DNA of 64,000 nt from Piper betle (GCA_033002965.1 JAURVB010010314.1:1-64000); one strand, 5' to 3'. Shown: positions 1 through 12,956, counted from the first letter of the stretch. Program-made: numbers and translations. The notes: a model not told the origin generated them from the sequence alone.

Positions 1-1539
1 TAGGCTTACGAAAGAGGCTTGTATCATATATTTCTAGAGCTTTAGTTCAAAAATCAACAAGGGATCTTCATCCTTGTAGTTTTATTAAACATGGGTGAAA
101 ACACAACTAAATGGCCCGACATCGGTGGGATGAAATAAAATGCACCGCTGCCATCCTACATATAAAACACGATTAAACTCAATACGTAAGGAGTCAAGCA
201 GAGGGGGAGGTCCTACGGACATGTGGTCCAAGCTCCAAGTACATCGACACATCTACGGTGAGTTCAAATTTCATAACCTATAATGAAACCCACTGCTAAG
301 AAAACGTTGACATCTCTATATGATTCATGCTTATGGTGTATGCTCACATCAACAATACATCATAATAAAGAAGACTATAGTAAATAGACATACCGCTAAA
401 CACACAACACGTAAATCGAGACATAATAAAAAAATAACTAATAACAAATAATAAATAAATAAATACATACAATCATGAATAAATAGATCGATAATAAATA
501 CATAAAAACAATCAATACTATAACCATAAAATAATAATATCATTTAATATATAGGTAAATGGCTAAACATAAGTAAATATTATATATACTCATGTTAGTA
601 ATCATATAAACAATTAAATAAGTAAATACATAATCATTCTATAAATAAATAAATAAACAATTATTCAATTTTAATTAATCATGAATAATAATAATAACAT
701 AGTCATCATTATAGAATATGTAATTAAATACAATTAAATAATAACATATACGCAACGAACAAGTAAATAAAAAGTATATACAATTTAGTAAACATAAAAA
801 GACTAACATTAATAAGTAAATACAATATTAATAATAACAAATAATCATGTAAGCATACATCATATTCGGTAACACATATAAATAAAATAAATAAATAATA
901 ATAAATAAAGTAAATAAATAAAATAATAAATAAAAGAAAAATAGTCATAACATCCAATCATGCTAAATCCATGTGAACATGCGTTACAACTAACATAGAG
1001 GTTCTCGAATTACCGAAAACAGTACAAGAATGGACGAAAACGGTCCGTTGAACCGATTCAAACAAAGCTAAACCATACAAAACCGAATGGTCTCAACCAA
1101 CCCATTTTGGGTTAACTGAAAAATGGGCTAGGTTGGCTGGGTGGACCTGAACTGGACTAATGGATACGGACATGGGCTGGCAGAAACGGGCATGACCAGG
1201 TGGATGTAGGCATGACTAGGCGGACCGGAACGTCCAAGTGGATAAAGAGGCTGAAGAGGGAGGCTGCGGTACTCATTGCGGAAAGCACCGAAAGTGGTGC
1301 TGCTAGTTTTACTGACGTTCGGGATTGACAGACAAGGTAAAGGTGGAGCTGCTAGTAGTGTTCACAGTGGCTGGCCATAAAATGGCCTGAAAGATGCAGT
1401 ATCGCAGTCAGAGTGGCGGCGTCGCTGGCAGCGATCATGGCCACAGCAGTGGTCGTGGGTGGTCTCAAAATGTAGATCACAACAAGGAAAAGCAGTTGGG
1501 GTGGTCGGATCAGCCAGAGGTGGCTCACAGGTGCCATTT
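1..1539 (-). repeat. Family B LTR-like repeat, copy 1 (cut by window start)
   Basis: This is one of four copies of a ~3-kb repeat (others near 1540, 40555 and 50636). The copies share, in order on the plus strand, a block with 'aacaagggatct', an A/T-rich block full of 'aataaata' (about 400-960 here), a block 'ggttctcgaattaccgaaaa', and a GC-rich block with 'gaaaatggcc'-like phrases. Read on the minus strand, GC-rich leader followed by AT-rich tract is the layout of the family D LTRs here, so I infer an LTR on the minus strand. No protein is conserved between copies. The copy leaves homology near 1530 and abuts copy 2 in the same orientation. Confidence 0.6.
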
Positions 1540-4127
1540 TTAAAGTTGTCGGTCGGTACGACTCAATCAATAAAATATATCGAAACAAGCTTATTTGTGT
1601 CAAGAGAATGGAAGACATTGTTAAATATTCTTCAAAACACATTAAATATAAATAAATATAAGAAATTAAATACTGCACTGAGCTCAAGCGTGTGTAGAGT
1701 TTATCTATCCTTCCACCAAAGTCGACTCAAGATTTGCAAGACCTATATATATTATATGAAAAATGTTAGTACTGATTTGCAAGACCTACATATATTAGTA
1801 TTTTGTTACCATCAAAAACTTATGAAAGTTCAAGAATGCCTCACACTGGCAGTAAGCAAGCATACTCAAGCAACTGCCGGCTCGCATGCGTGGCTCATAA
1901 TCGTATTTATATATACAACGTTTGCACCCTCACATCTTTTATATTACCCGCCATAGTACTCGATTGGCAAAAAGAACAGTTATATTAGTGCCACAAATTT
2001 TGAAAATGCGCTACATTACGCATTACCGTCATACACCGTACAACCTCATGGTTTGAAGGAGTACTAGTGCGGCCCGTATATTTCTTTGTACCACTCATTC
2101 ACTTATTTGTGAAATCCTTATAAATGCGCATACTGATATAATAGGCTTAGAGAAGAGGTGTATATCATACATTTCTAGAGCTTCAATTCAAAAACCAACA
2201 GGAGATCTCATCTTTGAGTTTTATTAAACATGCATAGAAAACACAGCTAATTGGCCCAACATCGGAAGGATGCAATAAAATACCGCCGATGTCATCTTAC
2301 ATATAAAACATGATTAAAATACATAAGGAGTCAAGCAAACAGGGAGAGTCCTACAAACCTCTGTTCACAGCTTTAAACGTATCTGTACATTTACGGCGAG
2401 CTAGGACTTCGAAACCTATATAAGAACCCACTAATAAGTAGAATACTAATATATCTATATGATGCATGCTCGTGGTATATACTCATATCATCAATACATC
2501 CTAATAAAGAAAACTGTGTTAACAAATGTGAGATCCTTCAACTTAGTTCCACATCTAATACTTACTGGGAGAAGATCCTGTTTATAAATGGAAATGGACT
2601 ATAGATCTTTAACTTTCGGGGTTACCCATTTTAAAGAAATGACTTAGCCCATTACGCTGTACTTTGGGCTGGGTCGTTACAAATGGTATCAGAGCCGACC
2701 TGGTTCCGTGTTAGATGGTGGGATGGACTTAGGGACATTGGCTAGGCTGCCAGTCACGGGCCAAAAAAGGTCGTGGGCTGGGGTTAGCAATGGGCCAAGA
2801 ATAGAAACATTAGCTAGGCTGCTGGTCATGTATGAAATTTAGTAAACATAATAAAACTAATATTCATAAGTAAATATAATATTAATAATATCAAATAATC
2901 ATGTAAACATTCAACATATATGATACACTTATAAAATAAATAAATAAATAATAATGAATAAATAAGTAAAAAATAACACAATAAATAAATAAATAAAACA
3001 ATAAATTAAAAAAAACAATCATAACATCCAATCATACTAAATTATGTGAATATACATCTAAACTAATGTAAGTGTACTCGAATTACCAAAAATAGTCAAT
3101 AAACAGCAGAAAACGAGCTGGAGTAGACCAAACCAAGTTGAACTAGACCAAACCCAATGGCCTAAACCAACCCGGTATGGGTTAACAAAAAATTAGCTAG
3201 GTGGACCTGAGCTGGATGGGCAGACTTAGACATGGGCTGGCAGGCTATATGACAAGGCCCGGCAGGCTAACGCGGTCGCGGTTAGGCCTAAGCGATCATG
3301 GGCAAGAGGCCCGCCATTTCCCGTTACCAGAAAATGCCGACTCTGGCACAATGAAGGTTGCCGTCGGTCGCAATCGTAAGAGGGGAGAACAGGGAACATG
3401 TTGTTGGTGATGGTCAGAGGAGTTCGGATAGTGGCTGGCCAAAAATCGCTTGGAAAGGGGCAGCATTGCCGCCTTGTGTGGTGACGTCGCTGGCCGTTGT
3501 GTCCACGGTAGAGGTCAGTGTTGGTCTCAAATAGAAAATCTCGACGAGACGGAGTTGTGTGGGTGGTTGGATCAGCTAAAGGTGGCTCGCTGTAGCCAGT
3601 AAACTGCTGGAAAGGGTGGTGGCGGCGGTGGAAAACAACACTGAAAACACAGTCACTAGTGGCTACTACATCAGCTCTCAAGGTGATGGTGGTTACAAAC
3701 TGGTAGCCAGTCGCGAGATGGTCACAGCCGTACTGAAGGTGTGGTCGGAGGCAAGGTGGAGAGTCGCTGGTGGTGAGCCAAAGCGGCAGCGGCATAATGG
3801 TGGAGAATTTTAAAATCGTGGAAACTCCATGGAAATCAATGGGTGAATATAAGGCCAAGTGTACGGCTTAGATCTTGCCATGTGGCATGATCTAGACCTC
3901 CGACAACTTGTGGCCTAGTTGGCACATATGGGTATATGTAATATATATAAGAACGGAAAGCTCGAATCGAAACTGTCTAAAGTCAACATTCATTCGAGTC
4001 CTAAAAGTGAATATATAGGTAGGAGTCGAGGCAAGAAGTGTAAATGGGTCTCAAAACCCTAAACGAAATCAAGATGGGCCCACGCGGCACAATCCAATGG
4101 TCCAAAATCCCTATGATGGATGAAATG
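1540..4127 (-). repeat. Family B LTR-like repeat, copy 2, with a nested TRIM
   Basis: Homologous to the copies at 40555 and 50636. It starts about 70 bp inside the terminus preserved at 50636 and follows family B through the AT-rich block (2830-3060), the 'cgaattaccaaaaa' block (3080) and the GC-rich block (3140-3850). Homology to the copy at 50636 fades near 4020. A TRIM at 2527-2829 interrupts it, and the family sequence resumes at 'aaatttagtaaaca'. A 210-residue stop-free frame on the minus strand at 3226-3858 has no recognisable domain and is not preserved intact in the other copies, so I do not call a gene. Confidence 0.6.
2527..2829 (+). mobile_element. TRIM element, 3'-truncated (LTR plus part of the internal region)
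   Basis: The LTR spans 2527-2681, from TGTGAGATCC to GTCGTTACA. The PBS TGGTATCAGAGC follows at 2684-2695, complementary to the 3' end of plant initiator tRNA-Met. The internal region holds a first 'ggctaggctgccagtcacgg' unit and the start of a second, then stops at about 2829 where family B sequence resumes. The PPT and second LTR are missing, so this copy has lost its 3' part. Confidence 0.85.
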
Positions 4128-4662
4128 TGTGAGATCCCTCAACTTATTTCCCATCTAATACTTACCGGGAGAAGATCATGTTTATAAGTGCGAATGGACT
4201 ATAGATCTTTAACTTTTGGGGTACCCATTTTAAAGAAATAACTTAGCCCATTACGTTGCACTTTGGGCTGGGTCGTTATAAATGGTATCAGAGCTGACCT
4301 GGTTCCGTGTTAGATGGTGGGATGGACTAGGGACATTGGCTAAGCTGCCGGTCACGGGCCAAAGAGGTCATGGGCTGGGGTTAGCAACGGGCCAAGACTA
4401 AAAACGTTGGTTAGGCTGCCGGTCATGGGCCAGAAAGGACGTGGGCTAGGGCTAGCAACGGGCCAAGAATAGACATTTCGGGGACGAAATTTCTTAAGGT
4501 GGGTGGATTGTGAGATCCCTCAACTTAGTCACGCATCTAATTCCTACTGGGAGAAGATACTGTTTATAAGTGGGAATGGATTATAGATCTTTAACTTTCG
4601 GGGTACCCATTTTAAAGAAATGGCTTAGCCCATTACGTTGCACTTTGGTTTGGGTCGTTGCA
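4128..4662 (+). mobile_element. Complete TRIM element (LTR-PBS-internal-PPT-LTR) with 5-bp TSD
   Basis: The LTRs are at 4128-4280 and 4509-4662, both opening TGTGAGATCCCTC. The 228-bp internal region starts with the PBS, contains two ~71-bp units and ends with 'tttcggggacgaaattt' and the PPT-like 'aaggtgggtggat'. The five bases before (4123-4127, aaatg) and after (4663-4667, aaatg) are identical, a perfect target-site duplication. At 535 bp with no coding capacity this is a terminal-repeat retrotransposon in miniature, which must be moved by the enzymes of another LTR element. Confidence 0.95.
4283..4294 (+). other. Primer-binding site (initiator tRNA-Met) of the 4128 TRIM
   Basis: TGGTATCAGAGC begins two bases after the LTR end. 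The same site lies at the same distance in the TRIMs at 2684 and 14987, in reverse at 53566-53577, and in the large family D element at 62129. Confidence 0.9.
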
Positions 4663-4759
4663 AAATGAGATACCTTAAAAATCCCAAACAGATACTAAAC
4701 ACTGCAACGGCCTAGATCTAGGCCTCAAATCTTGGCTAATATAAACAAACAAATGGGTA

Positions 4760-4865
4760 GAGAATATAATATAATTAATTTTAATTCTATAACGTTCGAT
4801 CCTTCCCTGCCCGAGTCGAATATATTAAAAAAAATTTTCCACGGCCTTTACAATCTCCCCAACTT
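4760..4865 (-). repeat. Fragment: 5' end of a family D LTR with its PPT
   Basis: Read on the minus strand this is 'aagttggggagat' (PPT) followed by TGTAAAGGCCGTGG and a 'ttcgactcggg' block, matching the starts of the family D LTRs at 29187 and 54056. The LTR terminus is at 4852. Only about 100 bp of LTR remain. Confidence 0.65.
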
Positions 4866-4935
4866 GGAAATATTTCTTCCTCAAAATATCATAACAGGTA
4901 ACAGAACAAGTATGATTAACTTTATTTATTTTTAT

Positions 4936-5516
4936 TGTGAGATCCCTCAACTTAGTCCCATATAAAATACGTACTGGGAGAAGATCTTGTTTATATGTGA
5001 GAATTGACTATAGATCTTTAACTTGGGTTAACCATTTTAAAAAAATTACTTAAGCCCATTACGTTATACTTTGAACTAGATCGTTATAGGTTGTATCAAA
5101 GCAACCTGGTTCTGTGTTAGATGGTGGGCTGGACTAGGGACGTTAGCTAGATTGCTGGTCACGGGCCATAAAGGTCGTGGGCTGAGGCTAGCAATGGGCC
5201 AAGTATAGGCATTTCGGGGAAGAAATTTCTTAAGGTGGGTAGATTGTGAGATCCCTTAACTTAATCCTACATCTAATACCTACTAGGAGAAGATCCTGTT
5301 TATAAGTGAGAATGGAATATAAATTTTTAACTTGGGTTAACAATTTTAAAGAAATGACTTAGGCCCATTACGATGCACTTTGATGTGGGCTAGGCTACCA
5401 GTCACGGGCCAGAAAGGTCGTGGGTTGGGGCTAGCAACGGGCTGTTTGTTTATAAGTAAGAATGGATTATAGATCTTTAACTTGGGTCAACCATTTTAGT
5501 CCTAAGGTGGGTGGCC
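4936..5516 (+). mobile_element. Degenerate TRIM cluster, plus orientation
   Basis: LTR 4936-5088, an internal region of about 156 bp, and a second LTR starting at 5245 that breaks off near 5377 into internal-type sequence and further LTR pieces. The PBS has decayed to 'ttgtatcaaagc'. The LTRs carry the variant 'aacttgggttaacca' instead of 'aacttccggggtaccca', marking an apparently older subfamily. It ends with a PPT-like 'ctaaggtgggtgg' directly against an inverted TRIM cluster. Confidence 0.8.
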
Positions 5517-6054
5517 TGTAACGACCCGGCCCAAAGTGCCTCGTAATGGGTATTATATGGGTATTAGATGTGGGACTAAGTTAAGGGATCTCACAATCCA
5601 CCTACCTTAGGAAATTTCGTCCCGAAAATGTATATACTTGGCCCGTTGCTACCCCATCCCACAACCTTTTTGGTTCGTGACCGGCAACCTAGCCAACGTC
5701 TCTAGTCTAGCCCACCATCTAAAATGGAATCAGGTGGGACTAAGTTAAGGGATCTCACAATCCACCCACCTTAGGAAATTTCGTCCCCGAAATGCATATA
5801 CTTGGCCCGTTGCTAGCCCCATCCTATGACCTTTCTGGCCCGTTCCGACAGCCTAGCCAACATTTCTAATCTAGCCCACCATCTAACATGGAACCAGGTG
5901 GGACTGATGCCACCTGTGATAACCCAGCCCAAAGTGCAACGTAATGGCTTAAGTCATTTTAACCCAAGTTAAAGATCTATAGTCTATTCTCACTTATAAA
6001 CAAGATCTTCTCCGAGTAGGTATTAGATGTGGGACTAAGTTGAGGGATCTCACA
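5517..6054 (-). mobile_element. Degenerate TRIM cluster, minus orientation
   Basis: Three minus-strand LTR pieces: 5517-5595 (an LTR with an internal deletion), a fusion remnant ending at 5759, and 5915-6054 (nearly full). Between them lie internal segments with 'ccaccttaggaaatttcgt' and 'accatctaacatggaacca'. The PBS next to 5915 is destroyed. Together with the plus cluster at 4936 this makes a tail-to-tail inverted TRIM pair. Confidence 0.75.
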
Positions 6055-6299
6055 GACGGTATTAACATAGGATACGGTATTAACATAGGATGAATCTAGA
6101 TGGCAAAATGGTGTACGAACTGTTGGACCTTTTAGCATTTGGAGTCATGTGTAAGTTTTCTGGCACCACCATCAAAGTAACACAATACTAAAACCCTCTT
6201 TTGAGTAAAACAGCAACCATTTAAGTCACAAAAGGGAGACAGCGGCCAACCACTAATTGTAAGACCAGGACACATTCGGAGCACAAATAAGGAACTACC
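6055..6299. other. Unassigned spacer
   Basis: It opens with a short tandem duplication of 'ggtattaacatagga' (6058-6090). I see no coding potential and no match to the duplicated arms or other repeats in the window. Confidence 0.4.
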
Positions 6300-8292
6300 A
6301 AACCATTATGGCGTAGCTTTTTGTTAGAATTTTAGCTGCATGGCATGGCATTTTAGGAGTACCTTGATGGCCCTAGATGTGCCTTAGAGCTTGCCCTAAC
6401 TAGCCCTGATTGATTTTGCGTCACACCTCCTCCACGCGTGGTCGTTTGTCATGTAAGGTACTCGATTTTTCTCACCTTGTTCTCAATTTTTCCATGATGT
6501 CATACAGGTTGCTATAGATTCATGTAGAACTTGTTAGGACATGCAAGATTAGATGTTTATCCTATTGTTTAACATAATTTTTGTGTGATTTGTGCAGTGG
6601 ATAGTTGAATTTAGTAAAAGTTACGATTTTACACTAATTTTGTAGTGCTTTTTTAAAAAATTTTATGTTGGGCTATAACTGGCTAGATTTGGTAAACTTA
6701 CAATTTTTAAATCCTATTTGTGTTAATACAGGTAATTATTGTTGATCACCTCATTTGTGGGTAATTAACAATGATTGGAAACTCAAAAATTTATTTCAAA
6801 GGATGTAACTAACATGCTAATTTTTTATAATTACATATCATAATTAATAATCTCAAATAAGTTTCTCAATATAAAACATTTTTTTAAAGTTAAATTCCCC
6901 GATAAATGTGATTAAGGGGGTGGAAAAAGTTCCATTCAAACTATAACTTAATAAAAGGGTTAACCGAACAAGACACCTTAAGTGTGCAAAATCTAAAGAG
7001 TATATAATAACCCGGCACAATTAGTACAAACTGATAGGCTTAGTCATATTTTCGAATGTGGTTAACCATTTTCAAATTAATCGACAGCCGATCGAGTGCT
7101 CAGTGGAGTTTAGTAGATGATCGACAGAACTTGTGAAGGAGGCTCGAGTGTAATTTGAAGCTTGAGTGTACTCAAGCATTCGACAAGAGTTTAGTTGAAC
7201 GATCGATGGTCAATTGGCACCTAGAGAGGCAGATTGGCAAACGATTGGTAGATGATTGAAGCCTTATTTTGGAAAAAATAATAGTTGGAGAGGATAATTT
7301 GCTAATTTCAAAGGCATATTACTACTTGTTTTGGAGAGGAGACCTTCGACTACAAATAGGCCCTTTGGGGGTGTTTTTAAGAACTCTTGAAAGGTTTCAA
7401 GCATAGAGCAATGAAGTGGCAGATAATATTGCTTGTAACCTGAAATTTTTATCTAAAAGTTGTATAAACTTAAGACGAGCGTGTTAATCTTTTGTAAGTG
7501 TTTTGCTCATGTATTGATCTTATATGTAAAATTCCAAGGTGTTGGAAGTGTGAGTGGAGCATCTAGGCCTAGGTTTTGGTTGAAAAGATACTTGCTTGGT
7601 TGCTTCCAAAATGTGGAGGTCGATTAGTCCTTGACTCTAGGTATAACTTGGGAGGTGTTGGCTACTTGGGTCTTGAAGGAGAAAGAGAAAGAGTGTCTCC
7701 TTGGTTCTTGGGAGTAATTATGATGGAGTGAGCTTCTTAGCTCATGGATAGAGAAGTGGATCCCTGGGTTTTAGAACTTGTGAAGGAGGGACCTTGGCTC
7801 TTGGAAAAGAAGTAACCACCTTGGCTCTTGGAGCTTGGAAGAGGGGAGGGCTTTGCTTCTATACTTGTAAACCACTGGGTGTTAAAGGCGTGTACAAGTT
7901 TCATTGGTTAAAAGATAAGGCTTGTTGGCTTGTAATATATATATTTTGCATCATAATGAAGCAAGCGAAGGCCTACCTTTCAATAAGACATGGAATGGAT
8001 AGGTGAGTGAAGTAGCAGCTGCGAACCAGTATGAATATTCTTGTGTATTGTCCAGCATTTTCCATTCTCTTGGTTACTTCATCATTGTTGTACTTGCGCT
8101 TACTCCACTTAATACTTATGTGTTTTACTTATTCAAAGGTATTAAGTTAGTAAGTTATAAATCAAGTAAAATTTTATCATGGTTAGTCTTGTTTGCCAAA
8201 GTTTGAGTCTTTAATTGATTTAGGTTTGATAGTTTTACTTATTCACACAGGGACTAGTTAAGCAAGTTGTAATTAATTCAACCACTTATTTT

Positions 8293-8739
8293 TGTAACGA
8301 CCCGGCCAAAGTGCAACGTAGTGGGCTAAGTCATTTCTTTAAAAATGGGTACCCCGGAAGTTAAAGATCTATAGTCCATTCCCATTTATAAACATGATCT
8401 TCTCCCAGTAGGTATTAAATGTGTCACAATCCACCCACCTTAGGAAATTTCGTCCCCGAAATGCCTATTCTTGGCCCGTTGCTAGCCCCAGCCCACGACC
8501 TTTCTAGCCCGTGACGGGTAGCCTAGCCAACATTTCTAATCCGGCCTACCATCTAACACGGAACCAGGTCGGCTCTGATACTATTTGTAACGACCCAACC
8601 CAAAGTGCAATGTAATGGGCCAAGTCATTTCTTTAAAATGGGTACCCCGGAAGTTAAAGATCTATAGTCAATTCCCACTTATAAACAAGATCTTCTCCCA
8701 GTAGGTATTAGATGTGGGACTAAGTTGAGGGATCTCACA
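8293..8739 (-). mobile_element. Complete TRIM element, short internal form, with TSD
   Basis: Minus-strand LTRs at 8293-8428 (about 20 bp deleted near its end) and 8586-8739 enclose a 157-bp internal region with one 71-bp unit. Flanks are atttt (8288-8292) and gtttt (8740-8744), one mismatch. The right arm lacks the insertion and reads through as 'cacttgtttttggattgac' on the opposite strand (near 37590), the expected empty site. Confidence 0.9.
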
Positions 8740-11700
8740 GTTTTGGATTGACTTGATTACCAAAGCATGTGACTTTGAATAAATTAAAGCTTGATAACCC
8801 TAGTGTTAATTCCTTTATTGCTTTGATTAATTAAAGACATGCAGTAATAACTAGGCCATTAGCCTGATGGTTTTAGTCATGGTTCACGCACGATTAGAGC
8901 CAAGGGCTTTATGTAAGGTTTTATTAGTCATTTGTATGCGATGTATTATTGTATGTTGTATGCACGCGAAAGCACGAGTCGCCATAGTGCTAGTTAATTC
9001 TAGTCAAACGAGTGTATGTCTCAGCGTTTCCCTTCTTTTGTGGATGTTATAGGTAGGTCATAGACCATATGATTTCATCCCTGTGAGTCTAGAATCATCT
9101 CATGTGCATTCGTGTACATTTGCAGTGCATTGCATCGTGTTTCAGATTGAGTAATTAGGATTTTGAGAACTTTACGCCAGAGCCCTTGCAGCCCCAGGGC
9201 ACTTTTGTGCTCGTAGAGCGCCCTTGCTCCAACACCTATCAACTTGTGTCATGTGGCCGACAGCTCCTAATTGGCCAGCGTGGTGGCCCTGACTCCAAGT
9301 GCCCTTGCACCCAACCAATGCTCTTGTGCTGGCCCTGTTTTCAAGTTTTAGAACGACCCTTCCTCCCCACTTCTGCACTTCTTTCTCTCCACTCTATCCA
9401 TCTTCTCCACTTCTTAAGCTTCCCCTTCTCCTCCTTCTCCTCTTTCTCCTCCTAGCCACCTCAAACAACTATAGTAGCTCCAAACCATCCATTCAAAATC
9501 TATGAAGCTCCTTGTTCCTTGGCTTCCCTCTTTCTTGGTGGTAATTGCATCTTCCATGGTTTCTTCCTTGATTTGCCTTGTGTGTTGTTTTCTGTTCGTG
9601 CATCCTTAGTGTGTATAGCTTGCTCTAGGTTGTGGCTTACAGTTTCTAGTTTCATTTATGCTTATTTTCACATTTTTTTTGCATATGTACTACAAGTAAT
9701 GATCAATACATGCTTATATGCTCTTACACATCACCATCCATGGCCTCATTCATATAGATCTATAATATTGCACAAATCTGATGTCATAATATTGTTATCT
9801 TTATATCTTTTTTCTCCTGATTCAAGTAGATTTCGACCTATGTGCATTTTATATATATTATGCTACCATATAATGCCTTGATTCATTAGAAAGTTTATGT
9901 AAAGGCTGCCCTGTATACATGGCTGATCTATGACGTAGGCTGTATGATTTTATGTCTTTATTTTAGAAGGCTAATTAGAATTTTCTCATGTGTATATGTA
10001 GGAGTTACCTACATGTGAATTAAATTTCATACTAAAATGACTTCATTAAGGGCATGAACATGTATAATTAAGAACTACTCACTCTGTTCGATTAAGGACT
10101 ATGATAGTGATCAACTTAAATTCAGTAACTCCACTACTAAGAAGCCTTCTAAAATCCTAGAAAAATCATTGTATCAAATAAAAAGTGTCTACTTGAAACC
10201 TATCTCAAGTGAGCTTAATCTGATCTCATTTGCATAGTCAAATAATTCCTCTTTCTAGAATGTGCAAGTGGGTTTAACCCTAATCTTTATCTCTCCTTGA
10301 AAAATTTGGTTTATAGGATTATTCGGTGTAAAATTCTACGTACTTTTGCACATGCGTTCCTTTAGAAGCCCATTAAGTTCATGCAAAATCTTAAAACCAA
10401 TGTACACATACAAGGCCCATTATCATTTTTCTTCCCTCATAGGTAACCCAAGTCCTGAAAAATTAATATTATAGGTCCATAATTAAAACTTTCCTAGGAC
10501 AACCTAGATAGCTATTAAGCCCAATATTTTATGGATAGTAGACTCATAATATTATGAGCCCGAGAAAGTTTCTTTAAAATTTATGCCCACTTGAAGCCCA
10601 CCTACTAATTTAGATGTGTAACCAAGGCCGGGGAAATCCAAAAATGACCCATTAGATAAATGGGCTTAGAAACCCATTAAGATCATCATTTCATCCCATT
10701 ATAAATATTAAGCTTATGTCATAGAACATTAGAAATAATCCTATTAAATTTCAGCTTAATCAAAGCCCATTAGGGTGTTAAAAAATATATCTAAATAATG
10801 CAGCCCTCGTAAAACAATAATTACAGTTTGATTAGGGTTTCATTTAATTAATCATAAATAAGAACCCCTAAGCCTCCTTAATTGATATTAAGCAACTTAA
10901 TAGTGATTAATATATTATTAATTAGCTTGACTATAGTGTTAAGCTTAATCATGTATATATCCTCAATTAGTGAGTTGATGTATGTGTATTATTTGAGATA
11001 TTTCCTCGATTATTGAGTTGATTAGGGTTTAGCCCAGTTAACACTAAAGGAACCCTTAAGCTTCTCTCATGGTCATTAATCAACCTAATAGTAATTAGTG
11101 TGTAATTGATTAGCTATGGTAATTACACCTAATTTGTGTGTATATACATGATGTGAGGTTTTGCATCAATTTACATGCTTACTGTGCATGAGTAGAGTTT
11201 AATTAGTTGTATATTATTATAGGGTATGCGAAGTCAGGTTAAGTTGAGGGGCTTTACTCACCAGGTTGGTAGGTTTCCCTGTGCTTGCTCTCTTTGTTTG
11301 GCTCCTTAATTGTGTTTGGTTAGGTTTTTATGATAGGATAAGTTAGTGGTGTTTTATCAGATCTCACTAAAACGGGGCCATTTAATTGACGTTTTGTAAG
11401 TTTAAGAAAACATCATGGATAAGATCCCTTAATGACTTTTCAAACTCAAGACATGTAACGACCTGCCATTTGTCACAACATTGTGGGCCTAACTGGCACG
11501 GTGTTACTCAAAATTTAAGCAAATATGACTAAAATTTTTGTAAACAAAAACATATATAAAAATCCCACAGTCTTGGACCGTTTCCCAATAGCCACACTTA
11601 TTTCTCAAATAGTAAAAAAAGAAAGGAGTCCTCATATTTATTTTGCTCCATACTCTGGTTGTCAATCACCAAATCTCGTATTTGCACACCTGCGGAGGTC

Positions 11701-11825
11701 AATTCCGCATTAGTGATTACAACACTAAGTAGCATAATAGATAAAACAAAAGAAGTACATTCTACTATTTCCTTAAGTTTATTTTAATATGCGGTGGAGC
11801 AATTCCGCTATACTCCAAAACAATG

Positions 11826-12385
11826 CGAAGGAGGTATCCGCTGTGATCCGCACACCCCGGCCATAGCCCTTTTGTGGGGAGGCTACCACTACCGTCTCCA
11901 GTGCCAGTGCCTCACACACCCCGGCCGTAGCCTTTTTGTGTGGTAGCTATCACTACACTCAGGTGATTGCTGCGCCCCGTTTGTGGGGAAGCTCTCACTA
12001 CCAATTTTAGTGTCAGTGCCTCGCACACCCCGGCTGTAGCCTTTTTATGGGGAGGCTATCACTGCACTCCGGTGCCAGTGCCTTGCACACCCCGGCCGTA
12101 GCCTTTTTATGGGGAGGCTATCACTGCACTCAGGTGATTGCTATGCCCCATTTGTGGGGAAGCTCTCACTGCCAACTCTAGTGCCAGTGCCTCACACACC
12201 CCGGTTGTAGCCTTTTTATGGGGTGGCTATCACTAAACTCCAGTGCCAGTGCCTTGCACACCCCGGCCGTAGCCTTTTTATGAGGAGGCTATCACTACAC
12301 TCTAGTGCGATGGAGGAATTGTTGTGCCTCACTCACCCCGGCCGTAGCCTTTTTATGGGGCGGCTATCACTACTCGAAAACAATG
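11826..12385. repeat. Minisatellite inside a family D LTR ('ggctacggccggggtg' type)
   Basis: Composite units of about 60-110 bp, seen on the plus strand as 'caccccggccgtagcc' followed by 'tttttatgggg' and 'ggctatcactac', are repeated about seven to eight times. The same array in opposite orientation lies in the LTRs at 17328 and 60071. Confidence 0.85.
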
Positions 12386-12950
12386 TCGATGCATTACAGA
12401 ATTTACGCACATAATACGACCCAGTGTCGGACTGAGTCAATTCTTTGACCCCGGTTGCCCTCTGTACATGGTGGTCGAATTTGGGCTCAGGCCGACCTAG
12501 GCTACCAACTAGGAAAGTATGATGTTCTACCTATTATACATACCTGACTTGTGATTTCGTCTGACTATGAACCGGTAACCCTAATCCGAGCGAAGGGGGA
12601 AAGCCAGCATCTGTCCAAGGAGGAGAAAGATGTAGAAAACGCCCTCCCCTTCTCCTTTTACAAAGAATGAAATGATGGCTAGGGTTTTTGGAAACACCCT
12701 TTCACCGCAATTCCTTTAATCGGGTAATTGGGTAATCAATACGGTTCACTTAATTATTTCACTTAACCTCTTAAACGGGTACATGGTATGATTCACTTAA
12801 AAGAGTTAAATGGATAAATAATGTGGTCGACTTGACCGATTCAAGTAGAATCGTCCGGTTAGAAATTACTTCTCAATTAACCGGGTAATTCATACCTAAC
12901 CAGCTAATGAAATTTTTTCCCTACGTTCGATTCCCCCGCGTCGAACGTTA

Positions 12951-12956
<6 letters not shown>

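Noticed and set aside
349..957. Tyr/Ile/Leu-rich minus-strand frames as membrane proteins
   Set aside because: They are translations of the 'aataaata' tracts of family B and have no conserved sequence beyond that composition.
3226..3858. A 210-residue open frame on the minus strand, with related shorter frames at 42831-43278 and 52800-53160
   Set aside because: It lies in the GC-rich block of family B; the frame is not kept between copies and no domain is recognisable. Most likely an LTR leader with few stops by composition.
4128..4662. TRIM family as Cassandra (the 5S-RNA-carrying TRIM)
   Set aside because: I see no 5S rRNA-like internal promoter (A box or C box) in the LTR, and it is shorter than Cassandra LTRs.
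7794..8206. Two overlapping 67-70-residue frames with hydrophobic stretches as a small membrane protein
   Set aside because: The frames are not conserved in the right arm (37700-38050), and the region is full of degenerate 'cttggctcttgg' repeats.
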